Shown here piece by piece: positions 16,198 through 26,435 of a stretch of DNA of 64,000 nt; the stretch's first letter is position 1, and each line of letters begins with the position of its first letter. The notes below the pieces were generated by a model, which saw only the letters and a list, made by a program, of their open reading frames with translations, did not search any database and was not told the origin of the DNA. The position numbers and the translations under genes are program-made. The DNA comes from Clostridiaceae bacterium (GTDB lineage Bacteria; Bacillota; Clostridia; Oscillospirales; Acutalibacteraceae): positions 1 through 64,000 of the forward strand of contig JAEDFL010000003.1 of the NCBI GenBank assembly GCA_016292785.1, in the 5' to 3' direction.

Positions 16198-16941
16198 ATG
16201 GGACAGCCTGCGGTTGAGGTTAAGAATGTCAGTATTCTTTTCAATCTTAATAAAGAAAAAGTTGATAATTTAAAGGAATATTTCGTAAAGCTCATTACCC
16301 ACAAGCTTATGTTTACGGAGTTCTGGGCGCTCAGGGATATTTCTTTCACCGTTGAAAAGGGCGAAAGGCTTGGAGTTCTCGGCTTCAACGGAGCCGGAAA
16401 GAGTACCTTGCTCAAAACCGTTGCCGGAGTGCTCAAGCCGACTAAAGGCTCTGTCAAAGTTCACGGTGTCATTGCGCCCTTGCTTGAATTGGGAGCAGGC
16501 TTTGACAGCAACTATTCCGGCAAGGAAAATATTTTCCTTTACGGTGCTACAATGGGTTATTCGAGGAAGTATATCGAAAGCAAGTATGACGAGATCGTCG
16601 AGTTTTCCGAATTGAAGGATTTCATTGACGTTCCGGTTAAGAACTATTCCTCCGGTATGAGAGCAAGGCTCGGATTTGCTATTGCGACGGCTGTTGAGCC
16701 TGAGGTTCTTATTCTTGACGAGGTGCTTTCCGTCGGTGATGCAAAGTTCCGTCAAAAGAGCGAGAACAAGGTCAGAAGTATGTTTGATAAGGGTGTTACC
16801 GTTCTTTTTGTTTCTCACAGCACCGAGCAGGTCAGACGGCTTTGCGACAAGGCTATCATACTCCAGAAAGGTCAGATCATCGCTTCGGGAGAGGTAAACG
16901 AGGTCTGCGACAAATATGATCAGATGGTCAAGAAAAAATAA
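16198..16941 (+). CDS. Polysaccharide/teichoic acid exporter ATPase (TagH/Wzt-like)
   Basis: 247 aa. Walker A GFNGAGKST (62-70), signature SSGMR (151-155), Walker B LILDEVLSVGD (171-181) and the typical GVIAPLLELGAGFD motif of the ABC-2 polysaccharide exporter class. No C-terminal carbohydrate-binding domain, so it is the short form. The frame is open to 16072 inside the permease gene, but ATG 16198 has GAGGTGG and gives the standard N-terminus. Partner of the TagG-like permease. Confidence 0.94.
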   Translation: MGQPAVEVKNVSILFNLNKEKVDNLKEYFVKLITHKLMFTEFWALRDISFTVEKGERLGVLGFNGAGKSTLLKTVAGVLKPTKGSVKVHGVIAPLLELGAGFDSNYSGKENIFLYGATMGYSRKYIESKYDEIVEFSELKDFIDVPVKNYSSGMRARLGFAIATAVEPEVLILDEVLSVGDAKFRQKSENKVRSMFDKGVTVLFVSHSTEQVRRLCDKAIILQKGQIIASGEVNEVCDKYDQMVKKK

Positions 16942-16974
16942 TTGTTTAGGGAATAAGGAATACGGGAGCGGCGT

Positions 16975-18120
16975 ATGAAAAAAGTATTCTATTTTATATA
17001 TGCTGTGATTTTCAATTTTTTCAGCATATTTCCTTTAAAAAAGAATAAAGTTGTTTTTCTTTCTCCGCACAACGAGAATTTCAACGACAGTCTCGGTGCT
17101 GTTATGGAGGAAGTCATCAGGCGTGACGAATTTCGAGTTGTCCTTATTTCGGGCAGGGATCTGAAGCTTGATCGTTCCGGTGTGAAAAAAACTGTTTCGA
17201 GCGTCGGCAGGGCGATTTCTTTTTTCACCGTCAAGGCATATCATCTTGCAACGGCGCATTATGTTTTTCTGAACGATAATTTTATGCCGATGGGCAAGCT
17301 TTGTTTCAAGAAGAACGCTGTGATTACTCAGCTCTGGCACGCAGAGGGTGCTTTCAAGAAATTCGGTCTCGATATCGAACAGCCCGAGGACGTCAGAGAG
17401 CTTGAAAAAGCGGGCAACGCAAAGCTTACATATGTTGTCTGCTCATCCGAAGAGGTTGCGCCGATCTATGCAAACGCATTCGGTGTTTCCGATTACAAGG
17501 TTCTTCCGCTCGGCTCGGCAAGACTTGATTGGTTCGGTAAGGAAATAAATAACGATCGTCTCAGAGCCGATTTTGACAAAAAATATCCAATGTGCAGGGG
17601 CAAACAGCTTGCGCTTTATGCTCCGACCTTCAGGGATAATACGGCGGACGACGAGAGGATACTTGAAAACTTTGATGTTACTGCTTTCAATGAGCGTTTC
17701 GGTGACAAATACGCTCTTTTGATAAGGCTTCATCCGCAGGTACATTCAAACGTTGACATACCTGACGGAGCGGTTGATGTCTGCGATTACGACAACGTTA
17801 CGGAGCTAATGCGGCTTTGCGACTTCCTGATAACCGATTATTCTTCGATCTGTATGGATTTTGCAATTCAGGATAAACCCGTTTATTTCTACGCTTTCGA
17901 CCTTGACCGATACGAAATGGACAGATCGTTCTACTTCGATTATGAATCCTACGTTCCCGGTCCTGTCGCAAAGGATTTTCAGACCTTGCTCAACCTTATC
18001 AACAGCACGGTTTCCGAAACATATCGGATGAGAAGATACGATTTCAATTATTCCAATTTCGGAACGCCCGACGGAAAAGCGGCTCAACGCATTGTTGACA
18101 GGATAATTTATAACAAATAA
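16975..18120 (+). CDS. CDP-glycerol glycerophosphotransferase-family protein (TagB/TagF type)
   Basis: 381 aa. Short N-terminal hydrophobic stretch for membrane association, then the glycerophosphotransferase domain: TQLWHAEGAFKKFG, LPLGSARLDWF, LYAPTFRDN, RLHPQ, and the C-terminal LITDYSSICMDFA with PVYFYAFDLDRY. Enzymes of this group add glycerol-phosphate (or ribitol-phosphate) units to build teichoic acid. Last gene of the operon, followed by a strong terminator. No tagD or tagO is in the window, so precursor supply is elsewhere. Confidence 0.92.
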   Translation: MKKVFYFIYAVIFNFFSIFPLKKNKVVFLSPHNENFNDSLGAVMEEVIRRDEFRVVLISGRDLKLDRSGVKKTVSSVGRAISFFTVKAYHLATAHYVFLNDNFMPMGKLCFKKNAVITQLWHAEGAFKKFGLDIEQPEDVRELEKAGNAKLTYVVCSSEEVAPIYANAFGVSDYKVLPLGSARLDWFGKEINNDRLRADFDKKYPMCRGKQLALYAPTFRDNTADDERILENFDVTAFNERFGDKYALLIRLHPQVHSNVDIPDGAVDVCDYDNVTELMRLCDFLITDYSSICMDFAIQDKPVYFYAFDLDRYEMDRSFYFDYESYVPGPVAKDFQTLLNLINSTVSETYRMRRYDFNYSNFGTPDGKAAQRIVDRIIYNK

Positions 18121-18139
18121 ACATATTTATTAGCTTTCA

Positions 18140-18163
18140 GCCTCCCTTTTGGGAGGCTTTTTT
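18140..18163 (+). terminator. Terminator of wall-polymer operon
   Basis: GCCTCCC, loop TTTT, GGGAGGC, then TTTTTT. Confidence 0.9.
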
Positions 18164-18304
18164 ACGGAATAAAATATAATTCAAAAACAGAACTAAACTT
18201 TAGTACAAATATTACAGTCTGAATAAAAAATTCCCTAAATAACCCTTAAATAATATATTAAAATATATAAATGTTAGAAAATCTATGTGAATCATTGAAC
18301 AGTA

Positions 18305-18334
18305 TTGTACGGATTTATAATTGTATGATACAAT
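18305..18334 (+). promoter_or_regulatory. Possible promoter of first giant B-repeat gene
   Basis: TTGTAC, 18 bp, TACAAT, about 75 bp before the start; a second TATAAT-like hexamer lies inside the spacer. The whole 18164-18410 leader is AT-rich with no gene. Confidence 0.35.
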
Positions 18335-18410
18335 TTCGGTCAACGGTAGAGGAGTGTATCTTTTTACGGTTAATTGTGCAAATTCTTTTTTCTAAACTGG
18401 AGGCCTCGGT

Positions 18411-21400
18411 ATGAGAAAAAAACTCGGCAAAATCGGTAAAAGCCTGTTAAGCGTTGTACTCTGCTTAACTATGCTTTTGACTACATTCTGCTTCTTTGAT
18501 ATCGGATCGGTGGTATCGGACGCTGTGGTCGTAGTGCCATCACCATCAATTACCCCGACGGAAGCAGCAACGGATCAGGTGATTTTTTACGTTCCGGAGA
18601 TTATCTATCTGACACCGACAACAGCTTCAACGTCAAGCTTCCAGTATGAGCTTGATGTTACAACTGATTCGAACAACAACTATGTTCCGAACGGAGCTTA
18701 CAGTGCAATCGGAGCGAATGATTCGACGATATATTTCTCCTATGCAAACGCTTCGAATATTTCGCTGAGCTACGCTTGGTACGACAATTCATCGGTTGAT
18801 CTGAATATAAAACTTACCACTTCCTCAACGGGTACGGAGCTGAAAGGTAAGATCACGAGCGGTACAGCCGCATACTCCTCCGGTACGACTCGGTATATCT
18901 GGTGGACTGTTACATATACCGACACAGTCGATCATATTGTAAAAACCGTCAATCAGATGACCGGTGTTTATTCACCGCTTGTTAATACAATTCTCGGCTT
19001 GACTGATAGCTATTCTTGGAAGGGTACAATTTCGCCTTCTCGTCGATATGCTCATGTAGGATCAGCTATTTTCGGTGTTAATAAAGTTACGTCAAACCAT
19101 TATGCAAATACAATTTATCTCGGTTCAGATAAATTTGATTCATATTCCGGAGGTTCTGTTGACTGTCAGGGAACTTATATTCAAAAATCATTTCCAACTA
19201 AGGAGGCTCTTGTAAAATCCGGAAATCTGCCTGTACCTTATTGGTGTGTTGACCACGATTCATCGGGTATTACAGGTAACTCTCCCGGTAATTCTACAAA
19301 AACTAATCATCCTCATAATTATATAACTGAGAATCCATCAACGACTTCCGGTGCTTCCTGTTGGTATAGTAGAGACGAGAGCGATGATATTTATTACATC
19401 GGCGGATCGGGTACGGTTTTCTTTGACATCTCACGTCAGACACAATTTGCCGATGTTCCGAACTTCGAAATTTATACGGATATAATCGGTGTTAACGATA
19501 CCGGAGATTTGAAGGCTCAATCTATTTATTACGGTGGATATTACACAGGAACAGCAGCAAACCTTACTACTTCGGGTAATGATTTTACTAAAGAAGTTGT
19601 TTATTTAGGTGATGATAAGGGCGGTTCTTCAAGATATACTGTTAAAGTAGGTAACGGTTTCCGCGGCTCGCCTTATGGCTGTACCAACGACAGCGACAGC
19701 GTTAAATATCAGACCGGGTCAAAAACAACATTCGAAAACGAAGCTCTTGTGAACGGTAAAGGTTTGGTAAACTATAGTCGTTCATCAATTAACCGTAACG
19801 GTAAAAACTGGTGGTGTTCCGCTGTAACAATAGCTACCTTTACAGGGGTTAACAAATCTTCTCTCCGAACCGAAATTGCTAACTGCATAAAATATTCAAA
19901 CATTCTTCAGGATTGCTTCTATTCGACGAATAATAATCAGTATAAAGGTTATAAAACATCACTTGCAAACGCTATGAAGGCTCTTTGCACCGTGGATACA
20001 ACAAGTATTTCCTATACTCCTTATAAAACATATGTTGAGAGCAACCTTCTCTCCTCAAGCGATAGCAGCAACTATGCTCGAGGCGGCTGTGAAAACGCAG
20101 GCGGATATCTTTTGCTCAAGCAGTACACGGCAAAGATTTTCCCGACCGCAACGAGCGATACCTATACTTTGAATACTCTTTCTGAAACAAGCTCTAAAAT
20201 GTTCAGAACTCTTGACACACTCTCTGTCACCAAGGACACCTACACCGGTTATACTTATCACGGTCTTTCAAAGTGTCATCTTAACAAGAATACACAGACG
20301 ACGAGTGACCCCACCACAGCACCTGTTGCGAAAAATGCTGTTTTCGGCAAACAACCAGGAGCTTCGTTGACAACATCGGAAATGGCTCTTTCTTCTTCGG
20401 GAACGAACACTTCCACGGGTGAGGTTATTGACACCTCCGCCGGTACTGTTAACAATAAGCACGCAACAATTGAGTCAAAGTATTACACATACTATTATCT
20501 GGCAAACACCTACAAAATAGAATACGACCTCAACGACCACAACGACCTCAACGACGCTACAGCCGGAACGAATGCGCCGACATCGGCAACATACGATGTG
20601 CCGTTTGCGGTAAGTCCTCCGACGAGGAGCGGCTACAAGTTTGTAGGCTGGACGGTAACAAGCGGACTTAACACTTCAACAGCGAAGTACGGCGACACGG
20701 AAAGTCCGTCTACTCCCGTATCGTCAAGTGACCTGAAATGCTGCCATACAACAAATGCAACAGAATCTTACGTATATTTCAGCAACCTTACACCTACAAA
20801 CAACGGTTCTGTAACGCTGACGGCTAACTGGATCCCGATTCTTGATTTGAACTGGAAATTCAACGGAATCGATAACAATAACGGCGATAAAAGTAAAGCT
20901 ATGGCAATCATCGAAATAAACAATACAGAGGTTGCCTCGGGAGTAGCTGATTTCTATGACGGAGTTGAACCCGGTTCAAAAGTCAAAATAAAAGTTTTTG
21001 TTGAGGACGGCTGGAGCTTCACAAATCCGACAACGAGCAACTATATTGAATTTACAATGCCGGCAACAACGACCGGTATAAGACCTGAACTCTGCTCCAA
21101 GTATACGGTAGTGTTCAACGGCAACGGCAATACGGGCGGCTCGACAGATCCACAGGCATTTATCTGGGGAACTGCTCAGAACCTGAACGCAAACGGCTTT
21201 ACCAAGACGGGCTACACCTTTGCAAGCTGGAACACCGCCGCTAACGGCTCGGGCACGTCATACAGCGATAAGCAAAACGTAAACAGCCTGACGACCGATC
21301 TAAACGGAACGATTAACCTTTATGCTCAGTGGACGGCAAATACATATAATGTAATATATAACGGCAACGGAGCAACAAGCGGTAAAACGGATACTTCAAC

Positions 21401-24400
21401 TCATACATATGGCGTTGCAAAGAATCTTACAGCTAACGGCTATAAAAGAGAATATACCGTAACGTACAATTACAACGGAAGCGGAGCGGCAAATACAACG
21501 GCTACCGCAACCGCAACATTCAACGGCTGGGCAACCTCCGCCACAGGAACAACGACGTATGAGAACGGACAAAGCGTAATCAACCTTTCAACCGGAGCGG
21601 ATGTAAACCTCTATGCTAACTGGACGCTCAGCACGGTAACCCTGCCCAATCCCACACGCACGGGTTATACGTTCGGCGGCTGGTATTCCGAACCTGCATG
21701 CACAAACTTCGTAGCGAACGGCGGAGCAACCTATACGCCAACATCAACACTTACGCTTTATGCAAAGTGGACTCCGAAAACCTATACCGTAACTCTCAAT
21801 CAGCAGAACGGTACGGGCGGCACAGAGAGCGTAACCGCAACCTACGACAGCGCAATGCCGGCGGCAACAATGCCGAAAAGGACAGGCTATACCTTTGTAG
21901 GTTACTTCACCGGCGAAAACGGAACCGGCACACAGTATTACAATGCCAACGGCACAAGCAAGATGAATTGGAATATTGCCGGCAATACAACGCTCTATGC
22001 TTACTGGACAAACAACACCTATACAGTAACCCTTGATCAGAAGGACGGCTCAGGCGGCACGGCAAGCGTACAGGCAACATATGGTGAGGCAATGCCGGCG
22101 GCAACAATGCCGAAAAGAACAGGCTATACTTTCGGCGGATATTACAGCAAAACAGGTACGCAGTATTACAAGGCTGACGGAACAAGCGCAAGAGAATGGG
22201 ACGTTGCTTCAAACACAACGCTCTATGCAAAGTGGACTGCGAAAACCTATACCGTAACCCTTGATCAGCAGAACGGTACAGGCGTCACAGAGAGCGTAAC
22301 CGCAACCTTTGACAGCGCAATGCCTGCGGCAACAATGCCGACAAGGACAGGCTATACCTTCGGCGGCTACTTCACAGGCACGAACGGAAGCGGAATACAG
22401 TATTACACCGCTTCGGGCGCAAGCGCAAACAACTGGAATATCGACAGAAATACAACGCTTTATGCAAAGTGGACGGCAAATACCTACAAGCTTACGTTTG
22501 ATAAGCAGGGCGGAACAGGCGGAACAGATACCGCAACCGCAACCTATGACAGCGCAATGCCTGCGGCAACAATGCCGTCAAGAACAGGCTATACCTTCGG
22601 CGGATATTACAGCGGAACAAACGGAACAGGTACGCAGTATTACACCGAAAAAGGAGCAGGAATAGGCAACTGGAACCGCACCTCCGACACAACGCTCTAT
22701 GCAAAGTGGACGGCAATAAGCTATACCGTTGCATATGATCTTGACGGAGGAACAGCAGGCGGAACATATCCGACAAGCGCAACCTACGACAGAGCATATC
22801 TTCTCTCTGCACCGAGCAGAAACGGCTGGACTTTCGCAGGCTGGATACTCCTTGACAGCGGAGCGAACTTCTCGACCGCAAAGTACGGCGACAACGCAAC
22901 CGAGGTTCTGCTCAGCTTCGGTTCGGGTAAGAAAACAGCTATCGCAAGCGATATCTATTTCAAGAATCTTACCTCAACAAACGGAAACAGCGTAACGCTC
23001 AAAGCGATCTGGCAGAAGAAAGGTATAGTATACTTCAATTACCTCAACACAAGCTCGGTAAAGCAGACGACAACGGTTGACTTCTCATTCACAACCGACA
23101 GCCCATCAGTCGAGGTAAATATACCCAATGTTGCGTCAAGCGTTATATATGACGGAAGAACGTTCACGATGAGAGGCTGGAAACAGTCGTATCTTCCGAG
23201 CGATCCCGCAACGGTATCCTCTGACAGCACAACCGTAACAGTAGACAGTACAGGTTATACCGATGTCGGCGATGTATATGTAAATTACTATGCGATGTAT
23301 GACTGTGACGTTACTCTTTCATACAATGTTAACGGAGGTAACTCGGCAGCTCCGGCATCGGAGAGCAAGAAGCAGTACATAAACCCGACTGACAAAACAG
23401 ACGCTAATTCAATAGCATATACAACTCTGAGCTTCTCTGTAACCAATACCGTCCCGACTATTGAGAATGGAGATACTTTTATCGGATGGAGTACGATAAA
23501 GGACGGAACTGTAGAATATATTGGATCGTCAACAATTACGATTTACGTCAACACAACGTTTTATGCGGTATGGATTAAATCTGACTCGGCAGAAAAAGAG
23601 GCAGAAATCCAACAGTATACCAAAACGGTTGTTACCTACGGTTACAATACTATTACCAGAAAAGAGTTGACTTATACTCTCGAAGAAGCTTTGAAGAACT
23701 TGAAGCTTGACTTGGAGCTTGAGGATTACAATGCATATTCTAATAGTATTGAAGAGTACAATAAAGCAAAGCAGGAATATGTAGACAATCCCTCGTCAAT
23801 CGAATCAATAAAGAGGTATCAGAAAGCGGTTGTTGCACTTAACAAAGCAACAAACACGCTGAGTGATAAATCAATAGTTTCCTCGTTCCTTGAAAATATG
23901 ACAATAATATACAAGGATGGAGCGGAGACAAAGACGATAACGAATGCAAGCGTAAAGAATATCAATCTTAACCACTATTCAACAGCAACGCTGGATGTAT
24001 TAAATCAGAACTATGTTGAGGCAAAGAATCTTCTTGAAGAGAAACTCCCGTCGCAGAGCAAATTGAATAAAAAAATTGTTGAGCTTGCAAAGAATTATAC
24101 AAGCTATGACGATATAGGCAGTGAGCCGACGGTTGATTTCTATGAGACACCCGAAAAGGTTAAAACAATGCTTGAATCGGAAGAAGCGGTTGAAGCTGTA
24201 AACTATCTTAGAACGGATTACGGATATACATACTATTGTTATGTAAATAGCAAAACACCGATCGTATTCCTCAATGCTGTTGAAGAATCCGAAATCTTAA
24301 AATCGGAAATCGAAACCGCAAGCACTACTTCGACAAGACTTGGCTATCCGACACGTGCAACCGTAACATCAAGCGGCGGAGCAAGCGAGGTAACTACTAA

Positions 24401-26357
24401 GACCATAACTTCAAGCGACTATTTGAAGTATCTCGACATAGGAGAAGAAAAAGGAATTGGAATCGGAAGCAACTATTCCGGCTATGTTAACGGAATGCTT
24501 TTGACAGGTGAAGATTATTACAAGGCATATACTCAGATCAAGCTGTCTCCTGTTTTCACCTCCGATAAACAGGAAATAGTATACACCATCAAGGCGACAG
24601 ATGATGCACTTGTATGGAAAACGCAAGATGATAAAGGCAATAAGATTGATCCGGTTTTAACAGAAGGTATCAACTATGCCACAACGGCGAATATGTCCGG
24701 CGAAACTTCGACCGGTGTGAGCAAGACAGCAACAGTATCCGAGCCGTCAAAGGGTGTAACGATTTGCTTCAGCTATCATAATCCCGGAAACAGCTTTGAT
24801 GTATCCGGAGACGCTGTGAATAATGATACATGGCTTAAACAGTATCATTTGTTCAGATCGTCAGGCGGAGCAAGCAACTGGGAGCTTCCGAGACCTCATA
24901 ATTTCATCAATATGAAGACCGGAAACCCGTACGATACATATTTTGTAAATGACGATTCCCTTGGAATTTCAGACAACGGATCATTCTTCTTTACGTTCAA
25001 GCTGGGAGACAGCATAGACCTCAAAACAAAGAAGGTATTGGCTGACGGAAATATAGGATATCTTCCGACGCTCAATACTAAGGATCCTAAAGTAATTGCA
25101 GCCGCAATCAAGGATGGAACAATTTCCTTCAGCAGCCTGAAAGCCTGCCAATACACGGGAACAAAATCATATTATAAGGTTCTTGAAAACGGCGAATACG
25201 AAAGGGATGGAAAAGATAAGATAAAAGTATATTACGACGGAACAGGATACGGATTCTTCCAGTGGCCAAAGGCAAATATATGGTCAGTCAACTATTATCC
25301 GGCATCGGGAGCATATACATACGTTCATCTTGTAGACAGATGGGGTAACTCGGTAGATAGAGTTATTGGAGTTGGCTTGCAGGATGCCAGGGATGTTTCA
25401 ATGCAAACCAATGAGTTGGGATATACTATACTTGAGGACGGCGGAAGCGGAATTGATACGCTGAGCCTGAATTCAAGTAATTTCGAAATCCTTGCAGACG
25501 AAACATCAACAATCGAGAACGATGTATTCACAACTCAGGGCAACACCGTCAGAATACAGACAGGTGAGGCTAACAAGGCTTACACTCTGACAATGACGGA
25601 TAAGGCAACGAACTCATCAACTGCAACGGTCAAGAGTGATGAGAACGGAATCATCACCCTTAGCGTTGAAGATACTGCATATGAAAACGGAGTTTACACC
25701 TTTATGCTCAACTCGATAGAGGTCAACCTCTACGACGGAGTTAACACAGATAAGCACGTTCTCAGCGTATCAGGCGACGAGGTTGACGAGGGTGAAGCGG
25801 CTCAGATAACCGTCACGACAAAGGGCGATGTATCAAAGCTCAGATTCACCGACGAAAGCGGCAACACTTCGACAGTTTCAAGCTTCGTACAGAATGACGA
25901 CGGAACAAGAACATGGACGTTCGCAAAGGCAAGACCTGCCGGCGAATATACCTACAGGATCACCGTCAAGGTCGGTTACGAATGGCTTGACGAGGGCGAT
26001 ACCGCAGCTCTGATCTTCAACGAGAGAATACTCGACAGCGGCAAGGTAAGAAGCGCCGAGTATGACGAAGAAACGGGACTTTACAAGGTAACGTTTGAGG
26101 GCAGAGCGACAAAGGTACAGTTTGTATCCGAGGACGGAATGACGAGGACATACACAAGATATGCCGAAGCGGTCAAGAGCATAAAGACCTATGACGCTGA
26201 CGGAAACGAAGTCAACGACACGGCAAGAACTCTCGACCACGAGGTATGGTATGTCGAAGCCAAGCTCTATTCGGGACAGAACTACACCGTAGTCGGCAAG
26301 TTTGAAGCAGGCTGGAACAGAGCCGAGGACTCAACCTCAACCGTAACAGCTAAATAA
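18411..26357 (+). CDS. Giant secreted InlB-type B-repeat protein, copy 1
   Basis: 2,648 aa. Residues 1-37 are a signal peptide (basic, then SLLSVVLCLTMLLTTFCFF). Residues about 40-700 are unique, Ser/Thr/Tyr-rich. About 702-1,720 holds at least eight Listeria-Bacteroides (InlB B/Flg_new) repeats, recognisable by GYTFGGYY...TTLYAKWTA; four of them (about 1,123-1,435) are near-regular 75-80 aa units. A charged helical FIVAR-like stretch follows (about 1,725-1,820: EEALKNLKLDLELED). The C-terminal third is beta-rich and Ig-like and ends in VTAK. No LPxTG, SLH or other anchor is visible. Likely a surface or secreted adhesin; ligand unknown. GGAGG site 8 bp before ATG. Followed by its paralogue. 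Confidence 0.85.
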   Translation: MRKKLGKIGKSLLSVVLCLTMLLTTFCFFDIGSVVSDAVVVVPSPSITPTEAATDQVIFYVPEIIYLTPTTASTSSFQYELDVTTDSNNNYVPNGAYSAIGANDSTIYFSYANASNISLSYAWYDNSSVDLNIKLTTSSTGTELKGKITSGTAAYSSGTTRYIWWTVTYTDTVDHIVKTVNQMTGVYSPLVNTILGLTDSYSWKGTISPSRRYAHVGSAIFGVNKVTSNHYANTIYLGSDKFDSYSGGSVDCQGTYIQKSFPTKEALVKSGNLPVPYWCVDHDSSGITGNSPGNSTKTNHPHNYITENPSTTSGASCWYSRDESDDIYYIGGSGTVFFDISRQTQFADVPNFEIYTDIIGVNDTGDLKAQSIYYGGYYTGTAANLTTSGNDFTKEVVYLGDDKGGSSRYTVKVGNGFRGSPYGCTNDSDSVKYQTGSKTTFENEALVNGKGLVNYSRSSINRNGKNWWCSAVTIATFTGVNKSSLRTEIANCIKYSNILQDCFYSTNNNQYKGYKTSLANAMKALCTVDTTSISYTPYKTYVESNLLSSSDSSNYARGGCENAGGYLLLKQYTAKIFPTATSDTYTLNTLSETSSKMFRTLDTLSVTKDTYTGYTYHGLSKCHLNKNTQTTSDPTTAPVAKNAVFGKQPGASLTTSEMALSSSGTNTSTGEVIDTSAGTVNNKHATIESKYYTYYYLANTYKIEYDLNDHNDLNDATAGTNAPTSATYDVPFAVSPPTRSGYKFVGWTVTSGLNTSTAKYGDTESPSTPVSSSDLKCCHTTNATESYVYFSNLTPTNNGSVTLTANWIPILDLNWKFNGIDNNNGDKSKAMAIIEINNTEVASGVADFYDGVEPGSKVKIKVFVEDGWSFTNPTTSNYIEFTMPATTTGIRPELCSKYTVVFNGNGNTGGSTDPQAFIWGTAQNLNANGFTKTGYTFASWNTAANGSGTSYSDKQNVNSLTTDLNGTINLYAQWTANTYNVIYNGNGATSGKTDTSTHTYGVAKNLTANGYKREYTVTYNYNGSGAANTTATATATFNGWATSATGTTTYENGQSVINLSTGADVNLYANWTLSTVTLPNPTRTGYTFGGWYSEPACTNFVANGGATYTPTSTLTLYAKWTPKTYTVTLNQQNGTGGTESVTATYDSAMPAATMPKRTGYTFVGYFTGENGTGTQYYNANGTSKMNWNIAGNTTLYAYWTNNTYTVTLDQKDGSGGTASVQATYGEAMPAATMPKRTGYTFGGYYSKTGTQYYKADGTSAREWDVASNTTLYAKWTAKTYTVTLDQQNGTGVTESVTATFDSAMPAATMPTRTGYTFGGYFTGTNGSGIQYYTASGASANNWNIDRNTTLYAKWTANTYKLTFDKQGGTGGTDTATATYDSAMPAATMPSRTGYTFGGYYSGTNGTGTQYYTEKGAGIGNWNRTSDTTLYAKWTAISYTVAYDLDGGTAGGTYPTSATYDRAYLLSAPSRNGWTFAGWILLDSGANFSTAKYGDNATEVLLSFGSGKKTAIASDIYFKNLTSTNGNSVTLKAIWQKKGIVYFNYLNTSSVKQTTTVDFSFTTDSPSVEVNIPNVASSVIYDGRTFTMRGWKQSYLPSDPATVSSDSTTVTVDSTGYTDVGDVYVNYYAMYDCDVTLSYNVNGGNSAAPASESKKQYINPTDKTDANSIAYTTLSFSVTNTVPTIENGDTFIGWSTIKDGTVEYIGSSTITIYVNTTFYAVWIKSDSAEKEAEIQQYTKTVVTYGYNTITRKELTYTLEEALKNLKLDLELEDYNAYSNSIEEYNKAKQEYVDNPSSIESIKRYQKAVVALNKATNTLSDKSIVSSFLENMTIIYKDGAETKTITNASVKNINLNHYSTATLDVLNQNYVEAKNLLEEKLPSQSKLNKKIVELAKNYTSYDDIGSEPTVDFYETPEKVKTMLESEEAVEAVNYLRTDYGYTYYCYVNSKTPIVFLNAVEESEILKSEIETASTTSTRLGYPTRATVTSSGGASEVTTKTITSSDYLKYLDIGEEKGIGIGSNYSGYVNGMLLTGEDYYKAYTQIKLSPVFTSDKQEIVYTIKATDDALVWKTQDDKGNKIDPVLTEGINYATTANMSGETSTGVSKTATVSEPSKGVTICFSYHNPGNSFDVSGDAVNNDTWLKQYHLFRSSGGASNWELPRPHNFINMKTGNPYDTYFVNDDSLGISDNGSFFFTFKLGDSIDLKTKKVLADGNIGYLPTLNTKDPKVIAAAIKDGTISFSSLKACQYTGTKSYYKVLENGEYERDGKDKIKVYYDGTGYGFFQWPKANIWSVNYYPASGAYTYVHLVDRWGNSVDRVIGVGLQDARDVSMQTNELGYTILEDGGSGIDTLSLNSSNFEILADETSTIENDVFTTQGNTVRIQTGEANKAYTLTMTDKATNSSTATVKSDENGIITLSVEDTAYENGVYTFMLNSIEVNLYDGVNTDKHVLSVSGDEVDEGEAAQITVTTKGDVSKLRFTDESGNTSTVSSFVQNDDGTRTWTFAKARPAGEYTYRITVKVGYEWLDEGDTAALIFNERILDSGKVRSAEYDEETGLYKVTFEGRATKVQFVSEDGMTRTYTRYAEAVKSIKTYDADGNEVNDTARTLDHEVWYVEAKLYSGQNYTVVGKFEAGWNRAEDSTSTVTAK
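21779..22716 (+). repeat. Tandem B-repeat units in copy 1
   Basis: Four successive units of roughly 230 bp, each coding TYTVTLDQ...AMPAATMP.RTGYTFGGY...TTLYAKWT. Equivalent units lie at about 30,726-31,663 in copy 2. Other B-repeats of the protein are more diverged. Confidence 0.8.
22026..24005 (+). repeat. 1,980-bp tract identical to 30973-32952
   Basis: Direct repeat at offset 8,947. The bases flanking it differ (22025 A versus 30972 C; 24006 C versus 32953 A); within it I find no difference, and translations in several frames match. Covers the B-repeats and helical region. Confidence 0.85.
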
Positions 26358-26375
26358 CCGAATAACAGCAAAAGC
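25704..26375 (+). repeat. 672-bp tract identical to 34639-35310
   Basis: Direct repeat at offset 8,935, covering the C-terminal 218 codons, the stop and 18 bp of the 3' untranslated region. Flanked by single differences (25703 T versus 34638 C; 26376 A versus 35311 T). Confidence 0.85.
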
Positions 26376-26388
26376 AGTAAAACAAATT

Positions 26389-26435
26389 AAAACGACCGTA
26401 AGCAACCTATAAAAGGCTCTGCTTGCGGTCGTTTT
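26389..26435 (+). terminator. Terminator of giant gene copy 1
   Basis: Stem AAAACGACCGTAAGCA/TGCTTGCGGTCGTTTT, ending in TTTT. Conserved after copy 2 with three nearby substitutions. Confidence 0.85.

Noticed and set aside
22033..22665. Alternative-frame open stretches (Arg/Gln-rich) inside both giant genes
   Set aside because: They arise from the codon pattern of the B-repeats, recur identically in both copies and have no ribosome binding sites.
21779..22716. CRISPR-like array
   Set aside because: Units are about 230 bp, in frame and coding; there are no short repeats with unique spacers and no cas genes.
18411..26357. Assembly duplication of one giant gene
   Set aside because: The 5' halves, the 24,006-25,700 region and the untranslated regions are distinct, so these are two real genes, though tract boundaries deserve long-read checks.
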